Shown: in pieces, positions 15,977-24,740 of the stretch
How the letters are laid out: each line of letters opens with the position of its first letter
Numbering within the stretch: position 1 is the stretch's first letter
Assembly (NCBI RefSeq): GCF_016583565.1
Contig: NZ_NRRF01000010.1
Span: 1-64,000 of the forward strand
Source: Thiocystis violacea
GTDB lineage: Bacteria; Pseudomonadota; Gammaproteobacteria; Chromatiales; Chromatiaceae
Direction: 5' to 3'
Length of the DNA stretch: 64,000 nucleotides
Position numbers and translations under genes: made by a program
The notes under the pieces: generated by a model
The model's input: the letters and a program-made list of their open reading frames with translations, nothing else
The model's database searches: none
Told to the model about the DNA's origin: nothing

Positions 15977-16954
15977 ATGCATCCTGCCTTTTCAGTCATC
16001 TTCCTGACCACGCTGATCGGTGCCGGTCAAGGTCTCTATCTGGCGATGGTCACCGGCCAGCTCTACGCCATCGCACAGTTTGTGGAAGCTCAGAAGGACC
16101 AGTTCTATGCCATCGGCAGCCTGGTTGCCCTGGTGTTTCTGATTGCCGGGCTGGTTGCCTCCTTTTTCCACCTCGGGCGGCCTGAGCGTGCCTGGCGCGC
16201 CGCGTCCAAATGGCGGACCTCCTGGCTGTCCCGCGAGGTCATCATCCTGCCGATCGTGATGGCCCTGGTGTTTGCCTATGCGGCGGCGCACTGGATGGGT
16301 TGGACGAATCCGCTCTTTCAACTGGGCGCCTCGCTTCAGGTCGACGTCACGCTCCTGCTCGGCATCGTTGGCACCCTGGCGAGCCTTGCCCTTTTCGTGT
16401 GCACCGCCATGATCTACGCGGGCGTGAAGTTCCTGCAGGAATGGCATACGCCGCTGACGGTCACCAATTTCATCTTCTTCGGCGCCGCTTCGGGCTTCAT
16501 GCTGGCGGCGGCCTATTCGGCCTACATCGGCAATCCGCTGGTCACCTTCTTCGGCACCTGGGCCGTCATCCTGACCTTCGTCGGAATCGGCTCACGGTTG
16601 ATGCATCTGCGGCGCAATGGGCGCATCAAGCGCAAGAGCACCGTTCAGACCGCCATCGGCGTGCGCCACAACGCCTTGGTTCAGCGTTCGCAGGGAGCCA
16701 TGGGGGGTAGCTTCAATACGCGCGAGTTCTTCCACGGCCAGAGTGATCGGGTGGTGGACATGGTTCGCTATGCCTTTCTCATCCTGGTGTTCCCGCTCCC
16801 CGTGCTGCTGATCGGCGCGGCCCATGTCACCGAGTCTCCGAACCTGCCGATCCTGGCCTTCCTGGTCCAGTTCGTCGGCCTCATGGCCGAGCGCTGGTCC
16901 TTCTTCGCCGAGGCCAAGCACCCGCAGAATCTCTACTACCAGTCGGTGGCCTGA
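15977..16954 (+). CDS. soeC: Sulfite dehydrogenase membrane anchor SoeC (DmsC/NrfD-like)
   Basis: 325 residues with about eight transmembrane helices, starting MHPAFSVIFLTTLIGAGQGLY; the G-Q-G-L loop, FHLGRPERAWRA and WLSREV are typical of DmsC-type quinone-reactive anchors. It holds SoeAB at the cytoplasmic side of the membrane and reduces quinone. It is 130 nt after soeB, a gap filled by the heptamer repeat. The last helix ends AERWSFFAEAKHPQNLYY, characteristic of the family. Confidence 0.88.
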   Translation: MHPAFSVIFLTTLIGAGQGLYLAMVTGQLYAIAQFVEAQKDQFYAIGSLVALVFLIAGLVASFFHLGRPERAWRAASKWRTSWLSREVIILPIVMALVFAYAAAHWMGWTNPLFQLGASLQVDVTLLLGIVGTLASLALFVCTAMIYAGVKFLQEWHTPLTVTNFIFFGAASGFMLAAAYSAYIGNPLVTFFGTWAVILTFVGIGSRLMHLRRNGRIKRKSTVQTAIGVRHNALVQRSQGAMGGSFNTREFFHGQSDRVVDMVRYAFLILVFPLPVLLIGAAHVTESPNLPILAFLVQFVGLMAERWSFFAEAKHPQNLYYQSVA

Positions 16955-17023
16955 GCCGCCTGGCGGTCGGCGGCGTCAGCCCTCCGCGCCGGCATCGGCG
17001 GCCTTCGCGTCGTTCCTGGTGGT

Positions 17024-17467
17024 GTGCCCGTGCTTCTGAGATTCCTAGGCGCGCGGCGCAAGCCTGGGGTCTTCGCCTACTTGGGGATCGCCTTCTTTGG
17101 CGCCGCGCTCTGCGCCATGGTCACGACGCGGCTGCAGACGGAGCACCAGCTGCGCACGCAAGGCGTCCGTCTGTTCGGGGTGGTGACAGGCTTCGAGGCT
17201 CTCGCCGGCGGCAACGATGTCCTGCGCTACACCTATGATTTCGCCGAGCGGCGCTACGAGGTGCGTGACCTGGTCTCGGACCGGCTGCGGGCCAGGGTCG
17301 CCGCTGGCGACCCGCTGCCCATCTGGGTGCTGCCGCAGCAGCCGGACATGCCCATGATCGAGGACCGTGGCATCGCGCCGACCTGGGTCGGCCTCCTCAT
17401 CGGTCTCGGCTTCCTCGTCGGCGGCCTTTTCGGTCTGCTGCGGCTCGGGCGCCGGTCGCGGCGCTGA
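17024..17467 (+). CDS. DUF3592-type membrane protein
   Basis: 147 residues from a GTG. Two hydrophobic segments (about 18-38 and 120-140) flank an extracytoplasmic domain with VTGFEAL and LRYTYDFAERRYEVRDLV, the pattern of DUF3592 proteins. Function unknown. It lies 70 nt after soeC in the same orientation and could be read through from it. It ends 22 nt before the stop of the convergent peptidase gene. Confidence 0.6.
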   Translation: MPVLLRFLGARRKPGVFAYLGIAFFGAALCAMVTTRLQTEHQLRTQGVRLFGVVTGFEALAGGNDVLRYTYDFAERRYEVRDLVSDRLRARVAAGDPLPIWVLPQQPDMPMIEDRGIAPTWVGLLIGLGFLVGGLFGLLRLGRRSRR

Positions 17468-17488
17468 TTCCGGGGCCGCGCGTTGCGG

Positions 17489-19615
17489 TCAGGGCGGCCC
17501 TGGGACGAGCTGGAGCGTCAATGCTGAATCCCCCGCGGGCCATTGGCCCTTGATGCGGTTGCTCGAGTCCGGGCCGCTGAAGACGAGGTAGCTGTATTTG
17601 CCATAGTGCGGCAGCTTGCGGGCGAGCGCGACGAGCTGGGCCGGCTCCGCCGTGGCGAGCCAGGCCAGCTGCCGGCCCTTGAGGTCGCGCGTGAGCACTG
17701 GGCTCTCCGATTGGCCATCCACCTGACCGCCGTCGAGATCGATCTGGCGTTTTGGCGTGTCGATCGCGAAGCCGGACGCATCCTCCGCGAATGCCTCCAG
17801 GTAGCGGTTCTCCCACCCCAGGATCCAGACCGGCCGGTCGCTCGGCAGGTCGTCGATCTCAGCGTCCTCGCGCACCTGCCACTGGGGGTGCCCGCCCTGC
17901 CAGGCGCGCGCGAGCCGCGCGTAGCCCTCTTTGAGCGGTCTCGGCGCGTCAGCTGGCAGCAGGATGAGGCCGCTGTCCGAGCCGAAGAGCGTGCTGAGGG
18001 TGATCGGCGTCTCTCCGGGCAGGAGGGCGCGGAAGAGATCGAAGTCGGGATCCACGGCGACGCGGACGGGTTGGGAGGTCAGTTCGGCCTCGAACGCGGT
18101 GTCCGCCCCATCGCTCTCGACGAAGCGTCGGGTCGACTTGCCATCCTCTTGGGCGACGACCAGGGGGATGCGCAGCGGGAAGGCGGCGCCTGGCTGCTCC
18201 TGCCGGATCCGCCCGGAGAGGCGATAGCGCCCCTCATGGCGATCGACCCGGACATCCGCGAGTGCGAGCCACGGAGCCCCCGGTTGCCTGGTCCAGGCGC
18301 GGAAGAAGCCCCCGAGATCCTGCCCGCTGACGCCTTCGAAGGCGGCGCGGAGGTCGTCATAGCTGGCGGCGCGGAACTGATTCTGTGCGTAGAAGGCCTT
18401 GAGCCCGGCCTCGAAGAGCGGATCCCCCAGGCGTCCGCGCAGCATGTGGAAGACCATCGCGGCCTTGCTGTAGCCAATGCCCTGCGAGGCGAGATCGTGT
18501 TTGCCGCGGAACTCGACGAGCGGAAAGTCCGTTCCCTCCCGCACATAGTCGCCGTAGCTCTTCAGCATCTCCCGGCGCGCCTCGGCGCCTTGGCCGGCCT
18601 GCTCCTTGAGCCAGTAGTCGGCCAGGTAGTTGGTCAGCCCCTCGCACCAGTTGCCGCCTGAATCGTCCACGAAGACGCTGTTGCCCCACCAGTTGTGCAG
18701 CACCTCATGCGGGTAGGAGGTGCGGATGATGAAGGGCAGCCGGATCACGCTGGGGCCGAGCAGGGTGAACGAGGGCATGCCATAGCCCGTCTCCCAGAAG
18801 TTCTCCACCAGCGCGAACTTGGCGAAGGGGTAGGGGCCGATCATGTTCGAATAGAGTCCGATGTAGTCGTGCGTCGCCTTGAGATAGCGATCCGCCAGCG
18901 CCGCGTCCGGCTCGCGCAGATAGACCTGCGCCTCGAATCCCTCGGCGTCCGAGCGATAGACGTGGTAGCGTCCGGCGATGAGGTAGATGTCGTCCTGCGG
19001 GTGGGGCTCGGTCCAGGTCGAGCGCCCGGTGGCGGTGTCGCCAGGGCCTGCCCCCTGCGAAACCGCCGTCCAGCCAGCAGGCAGCTGGGCACTGAGCTGG
19101 AAGGTCTGGAGGCTGTCGGGCACGCGCGGATACCAGCCGCTGTTGCCGTCGAGAAAGATCCCCTCCGGCCGGATGACCCCGAGCGACCACTGCCGCATGC
19201 GGCCCATGCCCTCGTCGATCTGCTCCATCGCGTGCCGGATGCTCCCGGCGTAACGGATGGTGACGGGACCGGGCGTATCGAGCTGGAGGCGGTAGCGGCT
19301 CAGGTGCCCGGCCCGGTCCAGCTCGGTCAGTTCAGCCTCGCCATGCGTCACCCGCGGATCGAGGTCTGAGTGCAGGATGATGATCCACTCGCTTTTCCCC
19401 TCGGGGAACCGCATCTCGTCTTCGACCTGAAGGCCGCTGGTGTCGGGTTCCAGGCGCACGGCGAGACGATGCTCGATCTGCGGCGTGGCCGCGAGCACGG
19501 CGATGGGCGAGAAGAACGCCACGGCGGCGAGGAAGACCGCTCGTCTGGATCTGGTTCTCGCAAGGCCGCTTGAACGCAAGCGGCGCGGCATGGTCTGCAT
19601 GTCGGGGAATGGCAT
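17489..19615 (-). CDS. M1-family (gluzincin) metallopeptidase, exported
   Basis: 708 residues from ATG at 19615; ATGs at 19600 and 19591 are alternatives, and none has a clear ribosome-binding site. A basic start and hydrophobic helix (RRAVFLAAVAFFSPIAVLAA) form a signal peptide. The zinc site is HEVLH at 303-307 with a third ligand Glu325 in NWCEGLTNY, 18 residues on, as in aminopeptidase N-like enzymes. The usual exopeptidase GAMEN motif is replaced by ENFWETGYGMPSF, so substrate range may differ. A C-terminal half without known motif follows. It diverges from the ChaN-PDZ gene. Confidence 0.85.
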   Translation of the reverse strand: MPFPDMQTMPRRLRSSGLARTRSRRAVFLAAVAFFSPIAVLAATPQIEHRLAVRLEPDTSGLQVEDEMRFPEGKSEWIIILHSDLDPRVTHGEAELTELDRAGHLSRYRLQLDTPGPVTIRYAGSIRHAMEQIDEGMGRMRQWSLGVIRPEGIFLDGNSGWYPRVPDSLQTFQLSAQLPAGWTAVSQGAGPGDTATGRSTWTEPHPQDDIYLIAGRYHVYRSDAEGFEAQVYLREPDAALADRYLKATHDYIGLYSNMIGPYPFAKFALVENFWETGYGMPSFTLLGPSVIRLPFIIRTSYPHEVLHNWWGNSVFVDDSGGNWCEGLTNYLADYWLKEQAGQGAEARREMLKSYGDYVREGTDFPLVEFRGKHDLASQGIGYSKAAMVFHMLRGRLGDPLFEAGLKAFYAQNQFRAASYDDLRAAFEGVSGQDLGGFFRAWTRQPGAPWLALADVRVDRHEGRYRLSGRIRQEQPGAAFPLRIPLVVAQEDGKSTRRFVESDGADTAFEAELTSQPVRVAVDPDFDLFRALLPGETPITLSTLFGSDSGLILLPADAPRPLKEGYARLARAWQGGHPQWQVREDAEIDDLPSDRPVWILGWENRYLEAFAEDASGFAIDTPKRQIDLDGGQVDGQSESPVLTRDLKGRQLAWLATAEPAQLVALARKLPHYGKYSYLVFSGPDSSNRIKGQWPAGDSALTLQLVPGPP

Positions 19616-19717
19616 TGTCTGACAGTATCCATATTTCGCAAGGGCACAGCCTCCAAGAGGCAAGCTTCGCGTGCCCGAACAGACGGACCCGCGGGTCCAT
19701 GATGACAAGGGGAGCTC

Positions 19718-20890
19718 ATGTCACATCGAACTCACGCACTAGCGGCCTTCGCGGTCGTTCTGATCCTGGCCGGCCCGATGCCGAACGCAGCGCTGGCGCA
19801 TGAGGCCGCTCAAGCGGCCTCCGCGAGCGCTGTCGAGGGCAATCAGACCCGGGTGCTGGACGCCTCGGCCCTGACGGGGATGGACGCGCTCTTCGATAAG
19901 CTCGCCGATCGCCGGGTGATCTTCGTCGGTGAGCAGCACGACCGTTACGAGGACCACCTCAATCAGCTCGCCGTCATTCAGGGCCTGCACGCACGCGGCA
20001 AGTCGCTGGCGATCGGCATGGAATTCTTCCAACAGCCGTTCCAGCAAGATGTCGACGACTATATCGAAGGCAAGATCGATGAGTCGGAATTCCTGCGGCG
20101 CACGGAATATTTCGACCGCTGGCGCTTCGATTATCGACTCTATCGGCCGATTCTGCGCTTTGCGCGGGAACAGCGGATCCCGGTCATCGCGCTCAACCTG
20201 GAGTCGGAGCTGACCAGCAAGGTCGGCGATGTGGGAATCGAAGGTCTGAGCGACGAGGAGCGCGCGCGCATCCCGGCCGAGATGGATCGCGAGGATCCCG
20301 TCTATCGGCAGCGGCTCGAGACGGTGTTTCAACACCATCCCGCGGACCAGCAGCGCGACTTCGAGCATTTCCTCGATGTCCAGCTCCTCTGGGACGAGGG
20401 CATGGCGGAGCGTGCCGCCGGTTACCTGGCCGAGCACCCCGAGAAGACCCTGGTCGTCCTGTCCGGCGGCGGCCACATCGAATACGGTCAGGGCATCCCG
20501 CGTCGGCTGATGCGCCGGCAGCTCGTGCCGATGGCGATCGTTCTCAACGGCTCGACGCGCGAGCCGGACGCCGCGGCGGCGGATTTCTTCCTCTATCCGC
20601 AAGCGGTCGAGCTGGCGCGTGCCGGCCTGCTGGGCGTCATGCTGAAGACGGAGGATGGCCAGGCCGGGATGTCGATCGAGGGCTTCGCCGAGGAGAGCGG
20701 CGCCAAGGCCGCTGGCCTGGAGGCCGGCGACCGGATCCTTCGCATCGGCGCTCAGCCCATTGCGAGTTACGCGGACATCCGTATCGCCATGCTCGATTCA
20801 GCGCCAGGTGAGCGGGTTTTGGTCGAGGTCGTGCGCACCCGCATGATCGGTGCGGACGAGCACAAGACGTTCGAGGTGGTGCTGCGTTGA
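19718..20890 (+). CDS. ChaN-type haem-binding-like protein fused to a C-terminal PDZ domain
   Basis: 390 residues: a signal peptide (about 1-27, ending ALAHEA), then a ChaN/Tiki-superfamily domain with IFVGEQHDRYEDHLNQL, GMEFFQQPFQ and VVLSGGGHIEYGQGIP, then a PDZ-like domain from about 300 (GLLGVMLKTEDGQAGMSI, AAGLEAGDRILRIGAQPI). ChaN proteins bind haem at the cell surface; this one lacks a lipobox cysteine and should be periplasmic. The PDZ tail may dock partner proteins or proteases. Its stop overlaps the trhP start by four bases, so the two are translationally coupled. Confidence 0.82.
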   Translation: MSHRTHALAAFAVVLILAGPMPNAALAHEAAQAASASAVEGNQTRVLDASALTGMDALFDKLADRRVIFVGEQHDRYEDHLNQLAVIQGLHARGKSLAIGMEFFQQPFQQDVDDYIEGKIDESEFLRRTEYFDRWRFDYRLYRPILRFAREQRIPVIALNLESELTSKVGDVGIEGLSDEERARIPAEMDREDPVYRQRLETVFQHHPADQQRDFEHFLDVQLLWDEGMAERAAGYLAEHPEKTLVVLSGGGHIEYGQGIPRRLMRRQLVPMAIVLNGSTREPDAAAADFFLYPQAVELARAGLLGVMLKTEDGQAGMSIEGFAEESGAKAAGLEAGDRILRIGAQPIASYADIRIAMLDSAPGERVLVEVVRTRMIGADEHKTFEVVLR

Positions 20891-22245
20891 GCGACACCAT
20901 CACTGGCGATCGGATCAGCCGCGCTCGGCCTGGGAGCGGCCCCGAGCTGCTCTCGCCGGCCGGCACCCTCAAGAACATGCGCTACGCCCTGGCCTATGGG
21001 GCGGACGCCGTCTATGCGGGGTTGCCGCGCTACAGCCTGCGGGTGCGCAACAACGACTTCGATCTCGCGAACCTGCGCACGGGCATCGCCGAGGCGCATG
21101 CCCAGGGCCGGCGCTTCTATCTCGCCACGAACCTGATGCCTCATGCGGCCAAGCTGCGCACCTTTATCGAGGACATGGCGCCCATTATCGCCTTGGGACC
21201 GGATGCGCTCATCATGGCCGATCCCGGGCTCATCCTCCTGGTGCGCGAGCGTTGGCCCGACCTGCCCGTCCATCTCTCCGTGCAGGCGAACACCGTCAAC
21301 GCCGCGGCCGTGCGCTTTTGGCAGGGGCAGGGGCTGACCCGCATCATCCTGTCTCGGGAGCTGTCACTCGACGAGATCGCGGCGATCCGCGAGGCGTGCC
21401 CCGACATCGAGCTGGAGGTCTTCGTCCATGGTGCGCTCTGCATCGCCTATTCCGGGCGCTGCCTGCTCTCCGGGTACTTCAACCATCGCGATGCCAATCA
21501 GGGTTCCTGCACCAATGCCTGCCGCTGGGAATACCGGCTGGGTGCCTCGACGCCGGCGCAGTCCGATTCGATCGGGGCGGACTTCCCAGGCGAGCCGATG
21601 CGCGATGCGGGTGGTCGCCATCCGGCCGCCGATGACGTCTATCTGCTGGAGGAGGCAAAGCGACCGGGCGAGTACATGCCCGTCTTCGAGGACGAGAATG
21701 GCACCTACATCATGAACTCGCGCGATCTTCAGGCCGTCGAGCATGTCGGACGGCTGGTCGCGATGGGAATCGATTGCCTCAAGATCGAGGGGCGGACCAA
21801 GTCACACTACTATGCGGCGCGAACGGCGCAGGTCTATCGGGCGGCGATCGACGATGCCGTCGCCGGCCAGCCCTATCGCCCCGTGCTCAGACAGGATCTG
21901 GAGGGTCTGGCCAATCGCGGATACACCGAGGGTTTCTATCGGCGCCATGCGCCCGCCGAGACGCAGAACTACGCCGACGGCGTTTCGCGCAACCAGCGGC
22001 GCATCTTCGTCGGGGAGGTGTGCGGGAGCGACTCGGGGTGGATTCGGATCGACGTCAAGAATCGCTTCCAGATCGGCGATGCGCTGGAACTCATGAGCCC
22101 GGCAGGCAATGGCGAATTTCGCTTGGAGGCGATGAAGACGCTCGACGGCGATCCGTTGTCGGTTGCACCTGGCGCTGGATGGCGGGTGTACATCCGTACA
22201 CCCCATGCCGCCGGCGACATGGGACTCTTGACCCGGGCGCTCTAG
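20887..22245 (+). CDS. trhP: U32-family tRNA 5-hydroxyuridine modification protein TrhP (YegQ)
   Basis: 452 residues, matching E. coli YegQ along its length: ELLSPAGTLKNMRYALAYGADAVYAG, PVHLSVQANTVN, VFVHGALCIAYSGRCLLSGYFNHRDANQGSCTNACRW with the cluster-binding cysteines, and IMNSRDLQA. TrhP takes part in prephenate-dependent hydroxylation of the wobble uridine in several tRNAs and likely uses an iron-sulfur cluster. It starts at a TTG that overlaps the chaN stop (TTGA). A 20-residue extension precedes the homologous start. Confidence 0.9.
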   Translation: MSDTITGDRISRARPGSGPELLSPAGTLKNMRYALAYGADAVYAGLPRYSLRVRNNDFDLANLRTGIAEAHAQGRRFYLATNLMPHAAKLRTFIEDMAPIIALGPDALIMADPGLILLVRERWPDLPVHLSVQANTVNAAAVRFWQGQGLTRIILSRELSLDEIAAIREACPDIELEVFVHGALCIAYSGRCLLSGYFNHRDANQGSCTNACRWEYRLGASTPAQSDSIGADFPGEPMRDAGGRHPAADDVYLLEEAKRPGEYMPVFEDENGTYIMNSRDLQAVEHVGRLVAMGIDCLKIEGRTKSHYYAARTAQVYRAAIDDAVAGQPYRPVLRQDLEGLANRGYTEGFYRRHAPAETQNYADGVSRNQRRIFVGEVCGSDSGWIRIDVKNRFQIGDALELMSPAGNGEFRLEAMKTLDGDPLSVAPGAGWRVYIRTPHAAGDMGLLTRAL

Positions 22246-22253
22246 GCGCCCGG

Positions 22254-22688
22254 TCAGCGTATCCAGTCGATGAGATTCATCAGCGGGTTCTCGCCCGTCT
22301 CCGGGCCGATGACCCGCCCGCGCACACTCTGGCCGGCCCCGGCCACGCTCTCGGGGTCGCCGGTGATCAGGGGATGCCAGTCGGGGAGCGGCTTTCCCTC
22401 GCTGAGGAGCCGATAGGCGCAGGTCTCTGGCAGCCAGGTCGGCTCCTTGAGCACTGCGGGGACCAGGGTGACGCAATCCGGCATGAGGCGTGCCCGGTTG
22501 TCATAGTCTCCGCAGCGGCAGGTCTTGAGATCCAGTAGCTGACAGGCGATGCGCGAATAGATGATGCGCCCGGTCTCGTCGTCTTCGAATTTCTCCAGGC
22601 AGCACTTGCCGCAGCCGTCGCAGAGCGCTTCCCACTGCTCCGCGGTCATGTCGCTCAGGGCAGTGTTCTGCCAGAAGGGTTCTTGCAT
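22254..22688 (-). CDS. UPF0260 protein, YcgN-like
   Basis: 144 residues from ATG at 22688, with the cysteine pattern CDGCGKCCLEKF followed by CRCGDY and a later TCAYRLL. This matches the UPF0260/YcgN family of small zinc- or iron-sulfur-binding proteins of unknown function. The open frame continues upstream without homology. Convergent with trhP, eight bases apart. Confidence 0.88.
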   Translation of the reverse strand: MQEPFWQNTALSDMTAEQWEALCDGCGKCCLEKFEDDETGRIIYSRIACQLLDLKTCRCGDYDNRARLMPDCVTLVPAVLKEPTWLPETCAYRLLSEGKPLPDWHPLITGDPESVAGAGQSVRGRVIGPETGENPLMNLIDWIR

Positions 22689-23253
22689 GGTTCGTCGCTC
22701 GCTTGCAGATCGGTTCACGGGGTGTCGGGCCAGGCCGGGTGTTCGCGGGGGATTCTGACCGATCGGCGAACGGGTTGCACGGCCCGGCGGCACATTGGCC
22801 TCGCTGCCGATCGGCGCGGTCTTGAGGCGTGACGAAGCCCGCGGCGCGCATCCCAAGGGTCGGACTTGTTCACAGTGCGGGTGAATAGGGCTATCCGCAT
22901 CCCGTGCCTCCGCTCAGATGATTCGCTCATCTCTCGATTTCTTCAATATATTGATTTTTAATGTAAATGTATTTTTTGTATTGCTATCGCATGCAGTATT
23001 GGTTTTGTGTGTTCCTCGCCTGACCCGTCGAAGTGACGCTTCATTCACAGACTTATCCACAGCTTTGTGCGCCTCTCTCGGGCTCCTCGGTGCCCTGGTC
23101 CGCCGGTTATCATGAGGTTGGCATGGAGCGGCTTGTGTGTGGAGCCGCTGGCGTGGCGTTGCGTTCAGCGACCGACGGTGTGCTCGGGCGGCCGGCGTCC
23201 TGCGGTCGCCGTGGCATCGATTGATCGAATTTCCGCCTGATGGGGGGTGTCGG
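22689..23253. other. Intergenic region with AT-rich tract and DnaA-box-like 9-mers
   Basis: 565 nt without a credible gene. A strongly AT-rich stretch (about 22918-23000) is flanked by three 9-mers close to TTATNCACA: TTGTTCACA (22866-22874), TCATTCACA (23041-23049) and an exact TTATCCACA (23053-23061). Divergent promoters for the ycgN-like gene and xerD must also lie here. Confidence 0.5.
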
Positions 23254-24150
23254 ATGATGGACGACAGAGCCGTGATCGAGGGGTTCGCCGATATGATCTG
23301 GATGGAGCGCGGACTCAGCCAGAATACCCTTGCGGCCTACCAATCCGACCTGCGGGCCTTCGCCGCTTGGCTCGAGCGGCAGCACGGGCGCAGTCTGCTG
23401 ACGGCACAGCGGCTCGATCTACTGGATTATCTGGCGATTCTCTCGCAGCAGGGGCGCAAGCCGCGCTCGAGCGCGCGCCTCCTCTCGTGCCTGCGACAGT
23501 TCTACCAGCATCTGCTGCGTCGCGGGATGATCAGTGAAGACCCGAGTGCCCGCGTCGATGCGCCCAAGCTCGGGCGGTCGCTACCCAAGAGTCTGACCGA
23601 AGTCGAGGTCGAGGCACTCTTGGGCGCGCCGGATACCCAGGATCCGCGCGGGCACCGCGATCGCACCATGCTGGAGGTGCTCTATGCCAGTGGATTGCGG
23701 GTGACTGAGCTGGTGACCCTGACGCCCAGCCAGGTGAGCCTGAATCAAGGCGTCGTCCGCATCATCGGCAAGGGGGGGAAGGAGCGGCTGGTTCCATTGG
23801 GGGAGGAGGCCTGCGCCTGGTTGAAGGACTATGTCCGCGGCCCACGCGCGGATCTGCTCGGCGGGCGCGTCAGCGACTTCCTCTTCCCGACCTGTCGCAG
23901 CGATTGCATGACCCGCCAGACCTTCTGGCTGCTGATCAAGCGCTATGCGATCGAGGCCGGCGTGGTGAAACCCCTCTCCCCGCACACCCTGCGCCATGCC
24001 TTCGCGACCCATTTGCTCAACCATGGCGCGGACCTGCGCGTCGTGCAGATGCTGCTGGGGCACAGTGACCTTTCAACGACCCAGATCTACACCCATGTTG
24101 CTCGCGAGCGGCTGAAGCAGCTCCACGCGCAGCACCATCCGCGCGGTTGA
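23254..24150 (+). CDS. xerD: Site-specific tyrosine recombinase XerD
   Basis: 298 residues, the same length as E. coli XerD. The catalytic set is complete: Arg149 (GLRVTEL), Lys173 (IGKGGKER), His244 and Arg247 (HTLRH), His270 (LLGH) and Tyr279 (TQIYTHV). The N-terminal core-binding domain (residues 5-95) is normal. With XerC it resolves chromosome dimers at dif. The ATG at 23254 follows GGGGGG; the adjacent ATG at 23257 is possible. Confidence 0.95.
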   Translation: MMDDRAVIEGFADMIWMERGLSQNTLAAYQSDLRAFAAWLERQHGRSLLTAQRLDLLDYLAILSQQGRKPRSSARLLSCLRQFYQHLLRRGMISEDPSARVDAPKLGRSLPKSLTEVEVEALLGAPDTQDPRGHRDRTMLEVLYASGLRVTELVTLTPSQVSLNQGVVRIIGKGGKERLVPLGEEACAWLKDYVRGPRADLLGGRVSDFLFPTCRSDCMTRQTFWLLIKRYAIEAGVVKPLSPHTLRHAFATHLLNHGADLRVVQMLLGHSDLSTTQIYTHVARERLKQLHAQHHPRG

Positions 24151-24249
24151 GCCCGGAATCATGACCCCTCACCCGCACGAGAGCGCGAAAATCCACGGCC
24201 GAGCCGGTATAGTGAAGGGCTTTATTCGGCGAAACTGAGAGATCCATTC

Positions 24250-24732
24250 ATGCCTTCTTTCGACGTTGTCTCCGAAATCGATCTGCAAGAGGTCCGCAAC
24301 GCGGTCGATCAGGCCAATCGCGAGATCGGCACACGCTTTGATTTCAAGGGCGTCAACGCCAGTTTCGAGCTCACCGAGGAGAAGGTGCTCCTCACCGGCG
24401 AGCAGGAATTCCACCTCCAACAGATGATGGATATCCTGCGGCAGAAACTGGTCAAACGAAAGGTTGACCTGGCCTGCCTCGATCCCGCTGAGCCAGTCTC
24501 CACGCTCAATGCCGCCCGGCAGGACATCAATCTCAAGCAAGGTGTCGATTCGGACACGGCGAAGCGGATGGTCAAGGCCATCAAAGCCAGCAAGAGCAAG
24601 GTGCAGGCTCAGATTCAGGGCGATCAGCTGCGCGTGACAGGGAAAAAACGTGACGACCTTCAAGAGGTCATCACGCTGCTGCGTGACGAAGACTGGGGCT
24701 TGCCATTACAGTTCACTAACTTCAGAGACTAG
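24250..24732 (+). CDS. yajQ: YajQ family protein
   Basis: 160 residues starting MPSFDVVSEIDLQEVRNAVDQ, with RFDFKGVNASFEL and the ending LLRDEDWGLPLQFTNFRD, all standard for YajQ (UPF0234). It has two ferredoxin-like folds. Homologues bind nucleotides and, in Xanthomonas and Pseudomonas, cyclic di-GMP; here the role is only inferred. It is eight bases upstream of dsbC. Confidence 0.95.
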   Translation: MPSFDVVSEIDLQEVRNAVDQANREIGTRFDFKGVNASFELTEEKVLLTGEQEFHLQQMMDILRQKLVKRKVDLACLDPAEPVSTLNAARQDINLKQGVDSDTAKRMVKAIKASKSKVQAQIQGDQLRVTGKKRDDLQEVITLLRDEDWGLPLQFTNFRD

Positions 24733-24740
24733 AGACACCT

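Noticed and set aside
22866..23061. Chromosomal origin oriC
   Set aside because: Only three DnaA-like boxes, one exact, and none of the genes that normally flank oriC. Kept only as a lower-level finding.
22918..23115. A 65-codon frame over the AT-rich tract
   Set aside because: Its hydrophobicity follows from the AT-rich composition; there is no ribosome-binding site or family similarity.
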